Part shown: piece by piece, positions 7,486 through 19,161 of the stretch
Layout: each line of letters opens with the position of its first letter
How positions within the stretch are numbered: the stretch's first letter is position 1
Assembly: GCF_010994755.1 (NCBI RefSeq)
Contig: NZ_WHSB02000004.1
Coordinates: 310,001 to 374,000 of the forward strand
DNA: 64,000 bases
Origin: Shinella lacus
GTDB lineage: Bacteria > Pseudomonadota > Alphaproteobacteria > Rhizobiales > Rhizobiaceae
Direction: 5' to 3'
Position numbers and translations under genes: made by a program
The notes under the pieces: model-generated
Databases searched by the model: none
Seen by the model: the letters and a program-made list of their open reading frames with translations, nothing else
Told to the model about the DNA's origin: nothing

Positions 7486-8058
7486 CTACCAAGACCCGCA
7501 GTCGCGCAACTGGCGCGAATAGCTGGACGCCATGTTGGCGGCGCGCTTGGCGCCGGCCTTTGCCGTGCCGCTCCAGTTGCCGCGCTTGTAGCCGGCATGG
7601 CCGTGGTAATAGGCGATGTAGAGCCGGTAGGTGTCGTTGAGCGCGATGCCGTTCTTTCGGTTGCTCTCGCTGTGATACCAACCGATGAAGCGGATCGCGT
7701 CGGAGAAATCCGTGCGGTTTGCCGTCCAGCGGCCCGTCACGCGCTTGTAGCGTGCCCAGGTGCCATCGAGCGCCTGGGAGAAGCCCAGCGCCGTCGACTG
7801 GCGCTTCCACGGAATGAAGCCCAGGAGTTTGGTGCGCGGCGGGCGGGCATTATGGCGGAAGCCGGACTCCGTGTAGATCGTCGCCATCAGCACGGGCACA
7901 GGCACGCCATATTCCCGCTCGGCGCGGTAGGCGGCTCGCCGCCAGTTATCGAACATGCCGTCACGTTGCTCGAAGATGGCACAGGCGTTCTGCGTCTGTC
8001 GGGGGACGGACGCGCAGCCGGCAAGCAACAGGAGGACGACGACCAAGACGCAACGCAT
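7486..8058 (-). CDS. Transglycosylase (SLT-like) lipoprotein
   Basis: A 190-residue lipoprotein: signal peptide with lipobox LAGC (Cys at residue 15), then an SLT-type lytic transglycosylase domain. 'VLMATIYTESGFRHNARPP' contains the catalytic Glu in the E-S motif, 'ALGFSQALDGTW' the second motif and 'AIRFIGWYHSESN' and 'LYIAYYHGHAGYKRG' the later sugar-binding segments. It would cleave peptidoglycan from the outer or inner membrane periplasmic face. Family members in rhizobia are often annotated only as lipoproteins. It stands alone on the minus strand. Confidence 0.85.
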   Translation of the reverse strand: MRCVLVVVLLLLAGCASVPRQTQNACAIFEQRDGMFDNWRRAAYRAEREYGVPVPVLMATIYTESGFRHNARPPRTKLLGFIPWKRQSTALGFSQALDGTWARYKRVTGRWTANRTDFSDAIRFIGWYHSESNRKNGIALNDTYRLYIAYYHGHAGYKRGNWSGTAKAGAKRAANMASSYSRQLRDCGSW

Positions 8059-8353
8059 CGCAGTTCCTCAGAATTTCCGGATATTTATAAATCGTAAATC
8101 TTAACAATCCGTTTTGATTCAAATGCCGGGAACAGCGCTTCCATTCACGGGTGTGATCCGCCCATCAAATATGCAAATGCATTATTTTGTTGCGCTTTTT
8201 GGCCTTCCGGCCTAATCAATCTGCAGCACGCCGGCCTTTCGCGCACGATTGTTCCGGACCGTGAAAGAACCCGCTCTGCCATCGGATCTGGACCTCGCCA
8301 TCCGTGAGCGTTTGCGACCGGGCCTTCCCAAGGCCCCAGCCAGGAGAAAAATC

Positions 8354-9460
8354 ATGAAGAAGCCAATTTTCGCCGGAGCCCTGCTCGCGGCTTCCGTCGC
8401 CTTTGCGCCGCTCGCCCATGCCGATATCGTCATCGGCCTCGTCGCACCGCTGACCGGCCCGGTCGCAGCCTACGGCGACCAGGTCAAGAACGGTGCCGAA
8501 GCGGCCGTTGCCGAGATCAACAAGAACGGCGGCATTCTCGGCGAACAGGTCGTGCTGAAGCTGGCGGACGATGCCGGCGAGCCCAAGCAGGGTGTTTCGG
8601 CCGCCAACCAGATCGTCGGCGAAGGCATCCGCTTCGTCGTCGGACCAGTGACCTCGGGCGTCGCGATCCCGGCCTCGGACGTTTTCGCTGAAAACGGCGT
8701 GCTGATGGTCACTCCGACGGCAACCGCGCCGGACCTGACGGCCCGCGGCCTTACCAACGTGCTGCGCACCTGCGGTCGCGACGACCAGCAGGCGGAAGTC
8801 GCCGCCGCCTATGTCGTCAACACGCTCAAGGACAAGAAGGTCGCCATCGTTCACGACAAGGGCGCCTATGGCAAGGGCCTGGCGGATGCATTCAAGGCGG
8901 CGCTCAACAAGGGTGGCATCACCGAAGCGCTCTACGATTCGGTCACGCCCGGCGACAAGGATTTCAGCGCGCTGATCACCCGCCTCAAGGCCGATGGCGT
9001 CGAGGTCATCTATTTTGGCGGTTACCATCCGGAAGGCGGCCTGCTCGCCCGCCAGCTGAAGGATCTTTCGGTCAATGCCACGATCATCGGCGGCGAAGGC
9101 CTGTCGAACAGCGAATATTGGGCGATCGGCAACGAAGCCGCTGGCGGCACGCTGTTCACCAACGCCTCGGACGCGCTGAAAAGCGCTGATTCGCAGGCAG
9201 CCGTCTCAGTGCTCAAGGAAAAGGGCATCCCGCCGGAAGCCTTCACGCTCAACGCCTATGCCGCCGTCGAAGTGCTGAAGGCCGGCATCGAGAAGGCCGG
9301 CAGCGCGGAAGACTCCGCCGCCGTTGCCGCGGCGCTGAAGTCCGGCGAAGCCATCCCCACCGCCATCGGCAAGCTCACCTACGGCGAAACGGGCGACCTC
9401 ACCTCGCAGAGCTTCTCGCTCTTCAAGTGGGAAGACGGCAAGATCGTCGCTGCCGAGTAA
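8354..9460 (+). CDS. Branched-chain amino acid ABC transporter substrate-binding protein (LivJ/LivK type)
   Basis: A 368-residue periplasmic binding protein of the Leu/Ile/Val-binding type I fold. Residues 1-23 form a signal peptide (cleavage after 'LAHA'). '[20 protein letters not shown]' opens the mature domain, '[12 protein letters not shown]'-like and '[10 protein letters not shown]' segments form the ligand pocket, and '[20 protein letters not shown]' starts the second lobe. AGGAG lies 10 bases before the ATG at 8354. No permease or ATPase genes are next to it; it is a stand-alone gene with its own terminator, so it probably feeds a transporter encoded elsewhere. Exact amino acid is unknown. 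Confidence 0.93.
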   Translation: MKKPIFAGALLAASVAFAPLAHADIVIGLVAPLTGPVAAYGDQVKNGAEAAVAEINKNGGILGEQVVLKLADDAGEPKQGVSAANQIVGEGIRFVVGPVTSGVAIPASDVFAENGVLMVTPTATAPDLTARGLTNVLRTCGRDDQQAEVAAAYVVNTLKDKKVAIVHDKGAYGKGLADAFKAALNKGGITEALYDSVTPGDKDFSALITRLKADGVEVIYFGGYHPEGGLLARQLKDLSVNATIIGGEGLSNSEYWAIGNEAAGGTLFTNASDALKSADSQAAVSVLKEKGIPPEAFTLNAYAAVEVLKAGIEKAGSAEDSAAVAAALKSGEAIPTAIGKLTYGETGDLTSQSFSLFKWEDGKIVAAE

Positions 9461-9482
9461 GGTTTGCGATTTGGAATGGGAA

Positions 9483-9508
9483 ACGCCGGGGGAAACCCCG
9501 GCGTTTTT
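9483..9508 (+). terminator. Rho-independent terminator after the binding-protein gene
   Basis: Stem ACGCCGGGG/CCCCGGCGT (9 bp), loop GAAA, followed by TTTT. Adenines on the 5' side may also let it serve the convergent gene. Confidence 0.93.
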
Positions 9509-9530
9509 GTTTGTGGATGGGAGCTTCCCC

Positions 9531-11177
9531 TCAACGCCCTGCGCGAAATTTCTCCTTGAGCCGCGCAACATCCGCCTCGCTCCAGTCCGTCACCCCCGTC
9601 ACCGCGATCCACGGATCGACATAGTGCTCCCCGGCATAGACGTGGCCGAGCCCCATCGGCGTGGTCGTCGCCATCGCCATGTCGAGCGTCAGTTGCAGGA
9701 AGGTAACGACGGGATACCAGGCAAAATCCGGCGAGACATCCGGACCGCGCGGCACCGTCATCCATTCCGGTTGGCGATAGAAGGAATAGGGATCGTAGAA
9801 GACGATCGGGTCGCTGGCATATTGCAGGTAGACGATGCGCATCGGCCCCCAATGGTCGCCCGCCTGCGGCAGCACATTGCGCTGGCTGGTGAAGCGCACA
9901 TAGGAGCCGTCGCGAAAACGCGGCAGCCAGGCGGGCGTGCCGGGATTGCGGTCCGCCGTCATCTTGCGCCAGATGCGGCTCGGAAATGGCGGGCCGGCCC
10001 AGAGCGCACCCTGGTAGGGATCGCCGATCACCTCGAAGAGTTCGGCCGATTGTTCGGAGGAGAGCGCGCCGAGGCTAAGGCCATAGAGATAGAGTTTGGG
10101 GCGGCTCTCCTTCGGCAGCGTGGTCCAGTGGCCATAGACGGCGCGGAACAACGCGCGGGCGGCCTCCGCGCCATAATCCGGCTCGGCCAGCAGCGAGAGC
10201 CAGCTCGCGAGATAGGAATACTGGATGGCAACGCTCGCGATGTCGCCATGGTGCAGGTACTCGACCGTGTCGATGCCTTCCGGATCGATCCAGCCGGTGC
10301 CGGTCGGCATGACGACGAGCAGCGTCGAGCGCTCGAAGCCGCCGACGCGGATAAGCTCGTCGAGCGCGATTTTTGCGCGCGCCTCCGGCGTCTCGGCCGC
10401 GTTGAGGCCGGCATAGACACGCAGCGGCTCAAAAGCCGGTTTGCCGGTGAAGGCGGCAATATCCTTGGCCGCCGGACCCGTGGCGACGAACGAGCGGCCC
10501 ATGCGGCCGAGGTCATCCCAGCGCACCAGCGAGGCGGCGCTGCCGGATTTCAACGGATCGGAGGGCTCGGCCGTATCCGGCTCGATCACCTGGTCGAGCC
10601 GTCGGAAGGACGAATCGGCCGTGTGCAGCACGAAGCGCACGAGAAGCCCGTCGGCGAGCGTCCAGAACAGGGTCGCGGCAAGCACCGTGCCGATGACATA
10701 GGAGAGCCGCCGCGGGGCCGCGCGGCGCGAGGTGCTGGCGAAAAGCCGGACGAGAAACGCAAAAAGACGCCCGAGGCCGAACAGCACGAGAAACAGGGCA
10801 AGCGCGATGAGGCCGACATAGAAGGGATGCGCCGTCTCGATCGGCGGCAGGTCCATCAGCGCGCGAATGGAATTCTGCCATTCGGCGGTGCGCCACAGGA
10901 ACACCAGCACCACCACGCCGCACACACCGCCCGCCGCCGCCTTCAGCCACAGCCGCACACGATCCTTCGGCTCCGGCAGTTCGAGCCAGAACCAGAGCGC
11001 GGCCAGGAGCACGCCGAGGCCATAACCACAGGCCATGGCAACGCCGGAAAGCAGGCCCTGCGTGACATAGGGGCGCGGCAACAAGCTCGGCGTCAGCGAT
11101 GCGGCAAAGAGCAACGTGCCGAGCACGAGGCCTGTGGCCGAGAAAGACAGAGCGAGGCGCCAGAACCAATCCCGCAT
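9531..11177 (-). CDS. Membrane-anchored alpha/beta-hydrolase (DUF/Abhydrolase_9 type)
   Basis: A 548-residue protein with about five N-terminal membrane segments (residues 1-190) and a C-terminal cytosolic or periplasmic alpha/beta-hydrolase domain. The nucleophile elbow 'YGLSLGALSS' (G-x-S-x-G) is clear, and 'HYVDPWIAVTG' near the end is conserved in this family of large bacterial membrane hydrolases (Abhydrolase_9 with its N-terminal membrane domain). Substrate is unknown. I chose the ATG at 11177 because GAAGAAGGG precedes it at a good distance; three ATGs further upstream are possible but worse placed. Divergent from the DUF1801 gene. Confidence 0.83.
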   Translation of the reverse strand: MRDWFWRLALSFSATGLVLGTLLFAASLTPSLLPRPYVTQGLLSGVAMACGYGLGVLLAALWFWLELPEPKDRVRLWLKAAAGGVCGVVVLVFLWRTAEWQNSIRALMDLPPIETAHPFYVGLIALALFLVLFGLGRLFAFLVRLFASTSRRAAPRRLSYVIGTVLAATLFWTLADGLLVRFVLHTADSSFRRLDQVIEPDTAEPSDPLKSGSAASLVRWDDLGRMGRSFVATGPAAKDIAAFTGKPAFEPLRVYAGLNAAETPEARAKIALDELIRVGGFERSTLLVVMPTGTGWIDPEGIDTVEYLHHGDIASVAIQYSYLASWLSLLAEPDYGAEAARALFRAVYGHWTTLPKESRPKLYLYGLSLGALSSEQSAELFEVIGDPYQGALWAGPPFPSRIWRKMTADRNPGTPAWLPRFRDGSYVRFTSQRNVLPQAGDHWGPMRIVYLQYASDPIVFYDPYSFYRQPEWMTVPRGPDVSPDFAWYPVVTFLQLTLDMAMATTTPMGLGHVYAGEHYVDPWIAVTGVTDWSEADVARLKEKFRAGR

Positions 11178-11298
11178 GACCATCCCTTCTTCCGCTGCCT
11201 GTGTCATGGCCGCAAACCTTGCATGCCGCTCGAGCCGGTGCAACCGCTGGCACGGCGACGGCTTTTCGCGATAGGATCGCTGAGCGGGAGGAAAGCCC

Positions 11299-11685
11299 AT
11301 GATGCGCAAGGAAAAGCCGGCGGAGAGCCCCGAAGCCTATGTCGCCGCCCAGAGCGGCTGGCATCGGCAGATCTTGGAGGCCCTGCGCGCCGCGGTTCTT
11401 GCCGCGGGCGACCTCGACGAACGCATCAAATGGGGCCACCTCGTCTATTTCTCCAACGGCCCTGCCCTCTTGATCCGCACCGAAGAAACCCGCGTGCTCT
11501 TCGGCTTCTGGCGCGGCCAGCGGCTGCGCGGCAGCGAACCACGCCTGAAACCCGGCGGCAAATACGAGATGGCGACGATGACCTTTGTCGAGGGTGACAG
11601 CGTCGATGCGGAAAGTGCAAGCCTGCTGGTGCGCGAAGCGATACGGCTGAATGCCGAGTTCGGCGATCCGACAAAGCTGGCCTAG
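11299..11685 (+). CDS. DUF1801 domain protein
   Basis: A 128-residue protein of the DUF1801 (YdhG-like) family. '[28 protein letters not shown]' and '[24 protein letters not shown]' match the family, which has a small alpha/beta fold of unknown biochemical role. GGAGGAAAG precedes the two consecutive ATG codons at 11299/11302. It ends at a two-way terminator shared with rpoD. Confidence 0.85.
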   Translation: MMRKEKPAESPEAYVAAQSGWHRQILEALRAAVLAAGDLDERIKWGHLVYFSNGPALLIRTEETRVLFGFWRGQRLRGSEPRLKPGGKYEMATMTFVEGDSVDAESASLLVREAIRLNAEFGDPTKLA

Positions 11686-11691
11686 ATATAA

Positions 11692-11724
11692 AAAGCCCCG
11701 CGACCTTTTGGGTAACGGGGCTTT
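11692..11724. terminator. Bidirectional terminator between DUF1801 gene and rpoD
   Basis: Stem AAAGCCCCG/CGGGGCTTT (9 bp) with a 15-base loop; T-rich on both outer sides, 6 bases after the DUF1801 stop and 18 bases after the rpoD stop on the other strand. Confidence 0.85.
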
Positions 11725-11742
11725 CTTTGTCTGTCTATCGCC

Positions 11743-13797
<2,055 letters not shown>

Positions 13798-14220
13798 TTA
13801 TTTCGTCGCTTTCCTGAGCATCCAGTTTTCAAGCGGTCAGGGTTTCCGCAGCCGATCGCCCTTCGGCATGCGCAATCGCCTCACGGCATCCCTCACCTAA
13901 CGGATTGACAATTAAATCCCGATTAACCACATCCCGGCCCGCGGGACTGTGGACATGTTGCCGAGGCAACACAATTGACATGACTTCCCGATCCGCCGTA
14001 CCCATTCCTTGCTCGCCAACAATGGTGATTCCCAGAATTTTCGGTTACGTCAAGCTTTTCCGGCAAAAAAGCCGCAAAAGGTTCCGATTCGGGTTCGCGG
14101 ACAGGAAAGTCGGCGGATCCGGGCGATTGAGCCTTCATGTAGGCGCAAATCCCGAAAAGACAAGAGCCGCATTACCCGCGCCCCCACGCGTCTCACGACA
14201 GCGATTCGCACGTCAGGGTT
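13798..14220. other. Intergenic leader/promoter region of rpoD (423 bp)
   Basis: No convincing gene is seen here. The region must hold the rpoD promoter(s), reading leftward. A candidate -35 box CTTGAC lies on the minus strand at 14054-14049, but the -10 at proper distance (GAATCA) is poor. A perfect 16-bp palindrome sits at 13956-13971. A GTTC-N8-GTTC pattern at 14081-14096 has the wrong spacing for a LexA box. AT-rich patches lie near 13905-13925. Confidence 0.6.
13956..13971. promoter_or_regulatory. 16-bp palindrome upstream of rpoD
   Basis: TGTTGCC-GA-GGCAACA is a 7-bp inverted repeat around two bases (not self-complementary at the centre), about 160 bases upstream of the rpoD start. It could be an operator or the foot of a leader hairpin; no T-run follows, so it is not a terminator. 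Confidence 0.35.
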
Positions 14221-14568
14221 TCAAAACGACTTTCCGTCCACCTTTGTGATCGCCAGTGTCTCAAGATCGATCGCCGGAATGCAGCGCAGATTGACCGCCG
14301 CCATGCCGTTTCCCTTCGGGTCCTTGCCCTCGCCATAGGGCGCAATGCCGCATTTGGCACAGAAATGATGCTCGATCATGTGGCGGTTGAACTGGTAGGT
14401 CGAGACGTTCGCCTCCGGCGTCGTCAGCACCAGGCTGTCCCGCGGCACGAAGGCGAGCAGGCCGCCGCGTCGGCGGCACAGCGAACAGTTGCAGTCGAGC
14501 CCCGTATCGAATTCGCCCTCCACCTCAAAGGCGATGGCGCCGCAATGACAGCTTCCCTCGTATTTCAT
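14221..14568 (-). CDS. GFA-family zinc protein
   Basis: A 115-residue protein of the GFA family (named for glutathione-dependent formaldehyde-activating enzyme). Zinc ligands are seen as 'CHCG' (residues 7-10), 'CNCSLC' (27-32) and 'CAKCG'. The core 'GSCHCGAIAFEVEGEF' is the family signature. Most members have no proven activity. GGGAGGAG precedes the ATG. It lies just after tdh on the same strand (55 bases), so co-transcription is possible. A second, unequal GFA gene lies on the other side of kbl-tdh at 16917-17372. Confidence 0.88.
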   Translation of the reverse strand: MKYEGSCHCGAIAFEVEGEFDTGLDCNCSLCRRRGGLLAFVPRDSLVLTTPEANVSTYQFNRHMIEHHFCAKCGIAPYGEGKDPKGNGMAAVNLRCIPAIDLETLAITKVDGKSF

Positions 14569-14623
14569 TCGAAAAACTCCTCCCGATTCTTTTATCGCAC
14601 CGCTGCACGCGTTCGCGGCCTGC

Positions 14624-15661
14624 TCAGTGCCAGTCCATGACGACCTTGCCGGAATTGCCCGAGCGCATCGCCTCGAACCCGTCGCGGAATTCGTCGATCC
14701 TGATGCGGTGGGTGATGATCGGCGAAAGATCCAGCCCGCCCTGCACGAAGGCGATCATCTTGTACCAGGTCTCGAACATCTCGCGGCCGTAGATGCCCTT
14801 CAGCGTCAGCATCTTGAAGATCACCTTGTTCCAGTCGATGCCGAAACCGTCCGGCGCGATGCCGAGAATGGCGATCTTGCCGCCATTGTTCATCGTGTCG
14901 ATCATCGAGCGGAAGGCCGGCGGCGCGCCGGACATTTCAAGGCCGACGTCAAAGCCCTCGGTCATGCCGATCTCGGTCATCACCTCGGCGAGATCCTGCT
15001 TCGAGGCGTCGACGACATACTCGATGCCGACCTTGCGGGCGAGATCGAGGCGGACAGGATTGATGTCGGTGATCACGACCTTGCGTGCGCCGGAGCGCTT
15101 CGCGACCATCGCGCCCATGATGCCGATCGGCCCCGCGCCCGTCACCAGCACGTCCTCGCCCACCAGATCGAAGGAGAGTGCGGTGTGCACGGCATTGCCG
15201 AAGGGATCGAAGATCGCGGCCACCTCATCGGGAACATCGTCCGGGATCGGCACGACATTGTGCTCGGGAATGCAGACATATTCGCCGAAGGAGCCGGGGC
15301 GGTTGACGCCGACGCCCTTGGTGTAGTGGCAGAGGTGCCCGCGGCCGGCGCGGCAGTTGCGGCACTTGCCGCAGACGATGTGCCCCTCGCCCGAGACCCG
15401 CTCGCCGACATGGTATTTCGTAACGGAGGAGCCAATCTCGGCAATCTCGCCGACGAATTCATGGCCGACGACCATCGGCACCGGAATGGTCTTCTGGGCC
15501 CAGTGGTCCCAGTTCCAGATATGCACGTCCGTGCCGCAGATCGCCGACTTCTTCACCCGGATCAGCACGTCGTTCGGCCCGACCTCCGGCACGGGGACAT
15601 TCTCCATCCAGAGGCCGACTTCAGGTTTCGCTTTAACCAGCGCACGCATCATGTTCGACAT
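14624..15661 (-). CDS. tdh: L-threonine 3-dehydrogenase
   Basis: A 345-residue zinc-dependent medium-chain dehydrogenase that oxidises L-threonine to 2-amino-3-ketobutyrate with NAD+. '[17 protein letters not shown]' contains the catalytic-zinc Cys and the Tdh-specific tryptophan-rich stretch; 'GHEFVG' and the structural-zinc cluster '[15 protein letters not shown]' follow. '[11 protein letters not shown]' is the NAD-binding turn. Start at 15661 is backed by GGAG 8 bases upstream; a second Met lies at residue 4. It is the second gene of a kbl-tdh operon (33-base gap), the complete two-step threonine-to-glycine route. Confidence 0.97.
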   Translation of the reverse strand: MSNMMRALVKAKPEVGLWMENVPVPEVGPNDVLIRVKKSAICGTDVHIWNWDHWAQKTIPVPMVVGHEFVGEIAEIGSSVTKYHVGERVSGEGHIVCGKCRNCRAGRGHLCHYTKGVGVNRPGSFGEYVCIPEHNVVPIPDDVPDEVAAIFDPFGNAVHTALSFDLVGEDVLVTGAGPIGIMGAMVAKRSGARKVVITDINPVRLDLARKVGIEYVVDASKQDLAEVMTEIGMTEGFDVGLEMSGAPPAFRSMIDTMNNGGKIAILGIAPDGFGIDWNKVIFKMLTLKGIYGREMFETWYKMIAFVQGGLDLSPIITHRIRIDEFRDGFEAMRSGNSGKVVMDWH

Positions 15662-15694
15662 GACGAAATCTCCGCAAGGGATTCAGAGGATTCT

Positions 15695-16882
15695 TTAAAT
15701 CACACCCAGTTCGCGCCCGACCTCGGCGAAGACGGCGATCGCCTTGCGGACATCCGCCTCGCTATGCGCCGCCGACATCTGGGTGCGGATGCGCGCCTGG
15801 CCGCGCGGCACGACGGGGAAGGAAAAGCCGATGACATAGACCCCCTTCGCCAGCATGCGCGACGCCATGTCCTGCGCCAGTGCCGCATCGCCCAGCATGA
15901 CCGGAATGATCGCATGCCCCTCGCCCGCAAGCGTGAAGCCGAGCTTCGTCATCTCGGTGCGGAAGAGATCCGCATTGGCATAGAGCCGCTGGCGAAGCGC
16001 ATCGCCATTGTCGATGAGGTCGAAGACCTTCAGCGAGGCGCTCGCGATGACGGGGGCGAGCGTGTTGGAGAAGAGATAGGGCCGCGAGCGCTGGCGCAGC
16101 CACTCCACGACCTCGCGCTTGCCGGACGTGTACCCGCCGGAAGCCCCGCCCAGCGCCTTGCCGAGTGTGCCGGTGATGATATCGACCCGGCCCTCGACAC
16201 CGCAATGTTCCGCCGAGCCGCGGCCATGTTTGCCGACGAAGCCGACCGCGTGGCTGTCGTCCACCATGACCATGGCGCCGTATTTTTCCGCGAGGTCGCA
16301 GACGCCGCGGAGATTGGCGATGATGCCGTCCATCGAGAAGACGCCATCGGTGGCGATCAGCTTGAAGCGCGCGCCTTCCGCCTTCTTCAGCTCCTCTTCG
16401 AGCGCCGCCATGTCATTGTTGGCATAGCGGAAGCGCTTCGCCTTGGAGAGCCGCACGCCGTCGATGATCGAGGCGTGGTTCAGCGCATCGGAGATGATGG
16501 CGTCCTCCTCGCCGAGCAGCGTCTCGAACAGCCCGCCATTCGCATCGAAACAGGAGGAATAGAGGATCGTGTCTTCCAACCCGAGGAAGGCTGAGATGCG
16601 CGCTTCGAGTTGCTTGTGCTCCTTCTGCGTGCCGCAGATGAAGCGCACCGAGGCCATGCCGTAGCCATAGCGGTCGAGCGCCGCCTTGCCGGCTTCCGCC
16701 AGTTCCGCATTGTCGGCTAGGCCGAGATAGTTGTTGGCGCAGAAATTCAGCACGCGCTCGCCGGAGATCACGGTGATCTCGCCGGCCTGCTTGGAGGTGA
16801 TGACGCGCTCGGCCTTGTAGAGGCCGCCGGCCTTGAGGCCGTCGATTTCGGATTGCAGATGGGCGATGAAGGCGGAGGTCAT
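15695..16882 (-). CDS. kbl: Glycine C-acetyltransferase (2-amino-3-ketobutyrate CoA ligase)
   Basis: A 395-residue PLP enzyme that splits 2-amino-3-ketobutyrate with CoA into glycine and acetyl-CoA, the step after Tdh. '[12 protein letters not shown]' near residue 50, '[15 protein letters not shown]' and the PLP-lysine segment '[16 protein letters not shown]' are diagnostic of the alpha-oxoamine synthase family and of Kbl. The start at 16882 gives '[20 protein letters not shown]', matching the usual N-terminus. It heads the kbl-tdh operon. Confidence 0.97.
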   Translation of the reverse strand: MTSAFIAHLQSEIDGLKAGGLYKAERVITSKQAGEITVISGERVLNFCANNYLGLADNAELAEAGKAALDRYGYGMASVRFICGTQKEHKQLEARISAFLGLEDTILYSSCFDANGGLFETLLGEEDAIISDALNHASIIDGVRLSKAKRFRYANNDMAALEEELKKAEGARFKLIATDGVFSMDGIIANLRGVCDLAEKYGAMVMVDDSHAVGFVGKHGRGSAEHCGVEGRVDIITGTLGKALGGASGGYTSGKREVVEWLRQRSRPYLFSNTLAPVIASASLKVFDLIDNGDALRQRLYANADLFRTEMTKLGFTLAGEGHAIIPVMLGDAALAQDMASRMLAKGVYVIGFSFPVVPRGQARIRTQMSAAHSEADVRKAIAVFAEVGRELGVI

Positions 16883-16916
16883 GGGCACGCACTCACGGCT
16901 TTGAGAAAGGGGCGGC

Positions 16917-17372
16917 TTAGGCGATGCTCGCGGCATAACCGGCCATCAGCGGCTGAAAATCCTCCATCGGGGGGAATTTTTCATAGCTGTGCTTGGCGGG
17001 CGTCGTCGCCCAGGCGAGCTTTTCACTCACATAGGTCTCGACGAAGGGGCTGTACCAGCTCACATCGTCGAGCATGGTCGGGCGCACATTGACAAAGAAA
17101 TCGAGCCCCTGCGGCCGCGTGAACATCCATGTCATGCAATCCGGGCAGAAATGATGGCCGGCCTCGGGGCTGGCGCCGGCGATGACCGGCTCGCCCTCGA
17201 TAACGGCAAAACCCTCCGTCGGGATCGCCGCGCTCAGGGAATAGGCGCTGCCCGACATGCGCTGGCAGCCGGTGCAATGACAGGCCATGGCGATGAGCGG
17301 CGGCGCGCTGATGCGGATTTTGACGCGCCCGCAGCGGCAGGCACCGTCGAGCGGCAATTTCAGTTTTCCCAT
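16917..17372 (-). CDS. GFA-family zinc protein
   Basis: A 151-residue GFA-family protein. '[16 protein letters not shown]' and '[16 protein letters not shown]' carry the first zinc ligands, and '[15 protein letters not shown]' the second pair, as expected for glutathione-dependent formaldehyde-activating enzyme-like folds. The variant CRCG in the first motif is common. The ATG at 17372 gives '[15 protein letters not shown]'. It lies 34 bases upstream of kbl on the same strand. Its biochemical role is unproven; it may be transcribed into the kbl-tdh operon. Confidence 0.88.
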   Translation of the reverse strand: MGKLKLPLDGACRCGRVKIRISAPPLIAMACHCTGCQRMSGSAYSLSAAIPTEGFAVIEGEPVIAGASPEAGHHFCPDCMTWMFTRPQGLDFFVNVRPTMLDDVSWYSPFVETYVSEKLAWATTPAKHSYEKFPPMEDFQPLMAGYAASIA

Positions 17373-17497
17373 CGCTTGGCTCCCCTTCCGATTGAACGCG
17401 GGCTGTCTTTTTGATCGTGATGCCGGCGATTTCCACGGGGATAGTTCTAGCGCAGCCGCAAGCCGCGTAAAGGGCTCTCGTCGCCCTTTCGCTGTTT

Positions 17498-18226
17498 TCA
17501 ACCGCGCGCGCAGGCGATCAGCAGGAACATCGGCCGGTTCAGTTCCACCTGCCATTCCGGATGCTCGGCAAGCTGTGCCGCACTCGGCCGCCACTCCTCG
17601 ACATGGCGGATCGTGAAGCCCGCCGCAATCAGCGCATTCAGCGTCGTGCCGAGCGTGCGGTGATATTTGACGACGCCCTTGGCGAGCCAATCCGTCGTGC
17701 GCGGGCCTTCGACCAGGTAGCCATCAACCGGCCAGACCGTCCGTCCGCCGACCTCCGCCCAGTCCGGTGCCGACGGCGCCATGAAAACCGGATGTTCGAT
17801 GGTGAAGACGAAGGACGCGCCCGGCGTCAGCGCGGCATGGACCGTACGCGCCAGCCGGTCGAAATCCGCGACATAGTGGAAGGCGAGCGACGAATAGGCG
17901 AAATCGAAGGCGCCCTGCGGCAGGTCGAGCGTGTCGAGATCGGCGATCTCGTAGCGCACGGCCGGCGAGGCCGTTTCCGCCCGGGCGCGCGCGATCATGT
18001 TTTCCGAAAGATCGAGGCCGAGCACACTTTCAGCCCCTTCCGCCGCCGCATGCCGCGCGAACCAGCCGAATCCGCAGCCGAGATCGACGATGCGGCGGCC
18101 CTTGAGATCCGGCAGCAGCGCGCGCACCGAGCCCCATTCCGCCGCCCCCGCAAGCCCGTGCACCGAGCGCGGAAGGCTACTGTAGCCTTCGAAAAAGGCG
18201 GGCTGGTCGTAGATATTCTGGGCCAT
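17498..18226 (-). CDS. Class I SAM-dependent methyltransferase
   Basis: A 242-residue methyltransferase of the class I Rossmann fold. Motif I 'IVDLGCGFGWFARHAA' (about residues 45-60), motif II 'VLGLDLSENMIARAR' and 'FDFAYSSLAFHYVADF' (motif IV) bind S-adenosylmethionine. The opening 'MAQNIYDQPAFFEGYSSLPRS' is seen in a group of small bacterial methyltransferases of unknown substrate. AAAGGA precedes the ATG at 18226. Divergent from the SDR gene at 18356, sharing a 129-base promoter region. Confidence 0.88.
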   Translation of the reverse strand: MAQNIYDQPAFFEGYSSLPRSVHGLAGAAEWGSVRALLPDLKGRRIVDLGCGFGWFARHAAAEGAESVLGLDLSENMIARARAETASPAVRYEIADLDTLDLPQGAFDFAYSSLAFHYVADFDRLARTVHAALTPGASFVFTIEHPVFMAPSAPDWAEVGGRTVWPVDGYLVEGPRTTDWLAKGVVKYHRTLGTTLNALIAAGFTIRHVEEWRPSAAQLAEHPEWQVELNRPMFLLIACARG

Positions 18227-18355
18227 GGCAAAGTCCTTTTCCTGCCGGACATAGCCGTTTTTTTCCCGGCAGGCAAAGCCGTGCCCGGATTGACGGAAGG
18301 GATTGACAGAACCGGCCTGCGCCTGTCCGGTGGCGGCCGGAAAAAGGGTGCGACG

Positions 18356-19126
18356 ATGACGATACTGGACAGGTTTTCCCAGAAGGGCCACGTGGCGCTG
18401 GTGACGGGTGCCGCCCGCGGCCTCGGCTTCGAGATCGCCAAGGCGCTCGCCGAGGCGGGCGCCCATGTCGTGCTGACCGGCCGCACCGCCGCAACGCTGG
18501 AGGCCGCCGTGGCCGCGATCACGGAAGCAGGCGGCAGCGCGTCCGCGAGCGCCTTCGACATCGCCGACCGCGCCGCCCAGCGCGAAACGCTGGCCGCGAT
18601 CGACCGCGAACATGGCCGGCTCGACGTGCTCGTCAACAATGTCGGCGCCCGCGACCGCCGGCCGCTTTCCGAGATGGACGACGAGGCCATCGACGAGCTG
18701 ATCCGCACCGATCTTCTCGCCGCCGCCAGCCTCGCCCGAGACGCGGCCGCCCTGATGAAACGCCACTGCCACGGCCGCCTCATCTCCATCACCTCGATCG
18801 GCGGCCATGTCGCCATGCCGAACGACGGCATCTACCCGGCTGCAAAACACGGCCTGACCGGCCTGATGCGCAGCATGGCCGTCGAATACGGCCCGCACGG
18901 CATCACCAGCAACGCCATCGCGCCCGGCTGGTTCGCCACGGAAACCAACGCCGTGCTCGCCGCCGACGAGGAGCTTATGCCCTTCGTGCGCCAGCGCATC
19001 CCCGTCCAGCGCTGGGCGCGCGCCGACGAAATCGCCGGCGCCGCCCTGTTCCTCGCCAGCGACGCCGCCTCCTTCGTCAACGGCCATGTGCTGGTGGTGG
19101 ACGGCGGGATGACGGTCCGGATGTAA
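18356..19126 (+). CDS. SDR-family oxidoreductase (gluconate 5-dehydrogenase-like)
   Basis: A 256-residue classical short-chain dehydrogenase. 'VTGAARGLGFEIAKALAEAG' is the TGxxxGxG cofactor turn, 'NNVG' follows at about residue 90, the catalytic Ser is in 'SITSIGG', and Tyr/Lys are in 'YPAAKHGLTG'. 'GRTAATLEAA' with Arg after the second strand suggests NADP(H). The sequence resembles gluconate 5-dehydrogenases, but the substrate cannot be fixed without sugar-pathway neighbours. The ATG at 18356 follows an AAGGG site; longer upstream frames overlap the divergent methyltransferase. Confidence 0.87.
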   Translation: MTILDRFSQKGHVALVTGAARGLGFEIAKALAEAGAHVVLTGRTAATLEAAVAAITEAGGSASASAFDIADRAAQRETLAAIDREHGRLDVLVNNVGARDRRPLSEMDDEAIDELIRTDLLAAASLARDAAALMKRHCHGRLISITSIGGHVAMPNDGIYPAAKHGLTGLMRSMAVEYGPHGITSNAIAPGWFATETNAVLAADEELMPFVRQRIPVQRWARADEIAGAALFLASDAASFVNGHVLVVDGGMTVRM

Positions 19127-19161
19127 AGGCGCCCCTCAGCCAACGCCGGAACAACGGTCGA

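Noticed and set aside
9471-11597. 708-codon open frame opposite the alpha/beta-hydrolase membrane gene
   Set aside because: The opposite strand has membrane segments, a nucleophile elbow and a ribosome binding site; this frame has none.
14081-14096. GTTC repeat upstream of rpoD considered as an SOS box
   Set aside because: Spacing is 8 bases, not 7.
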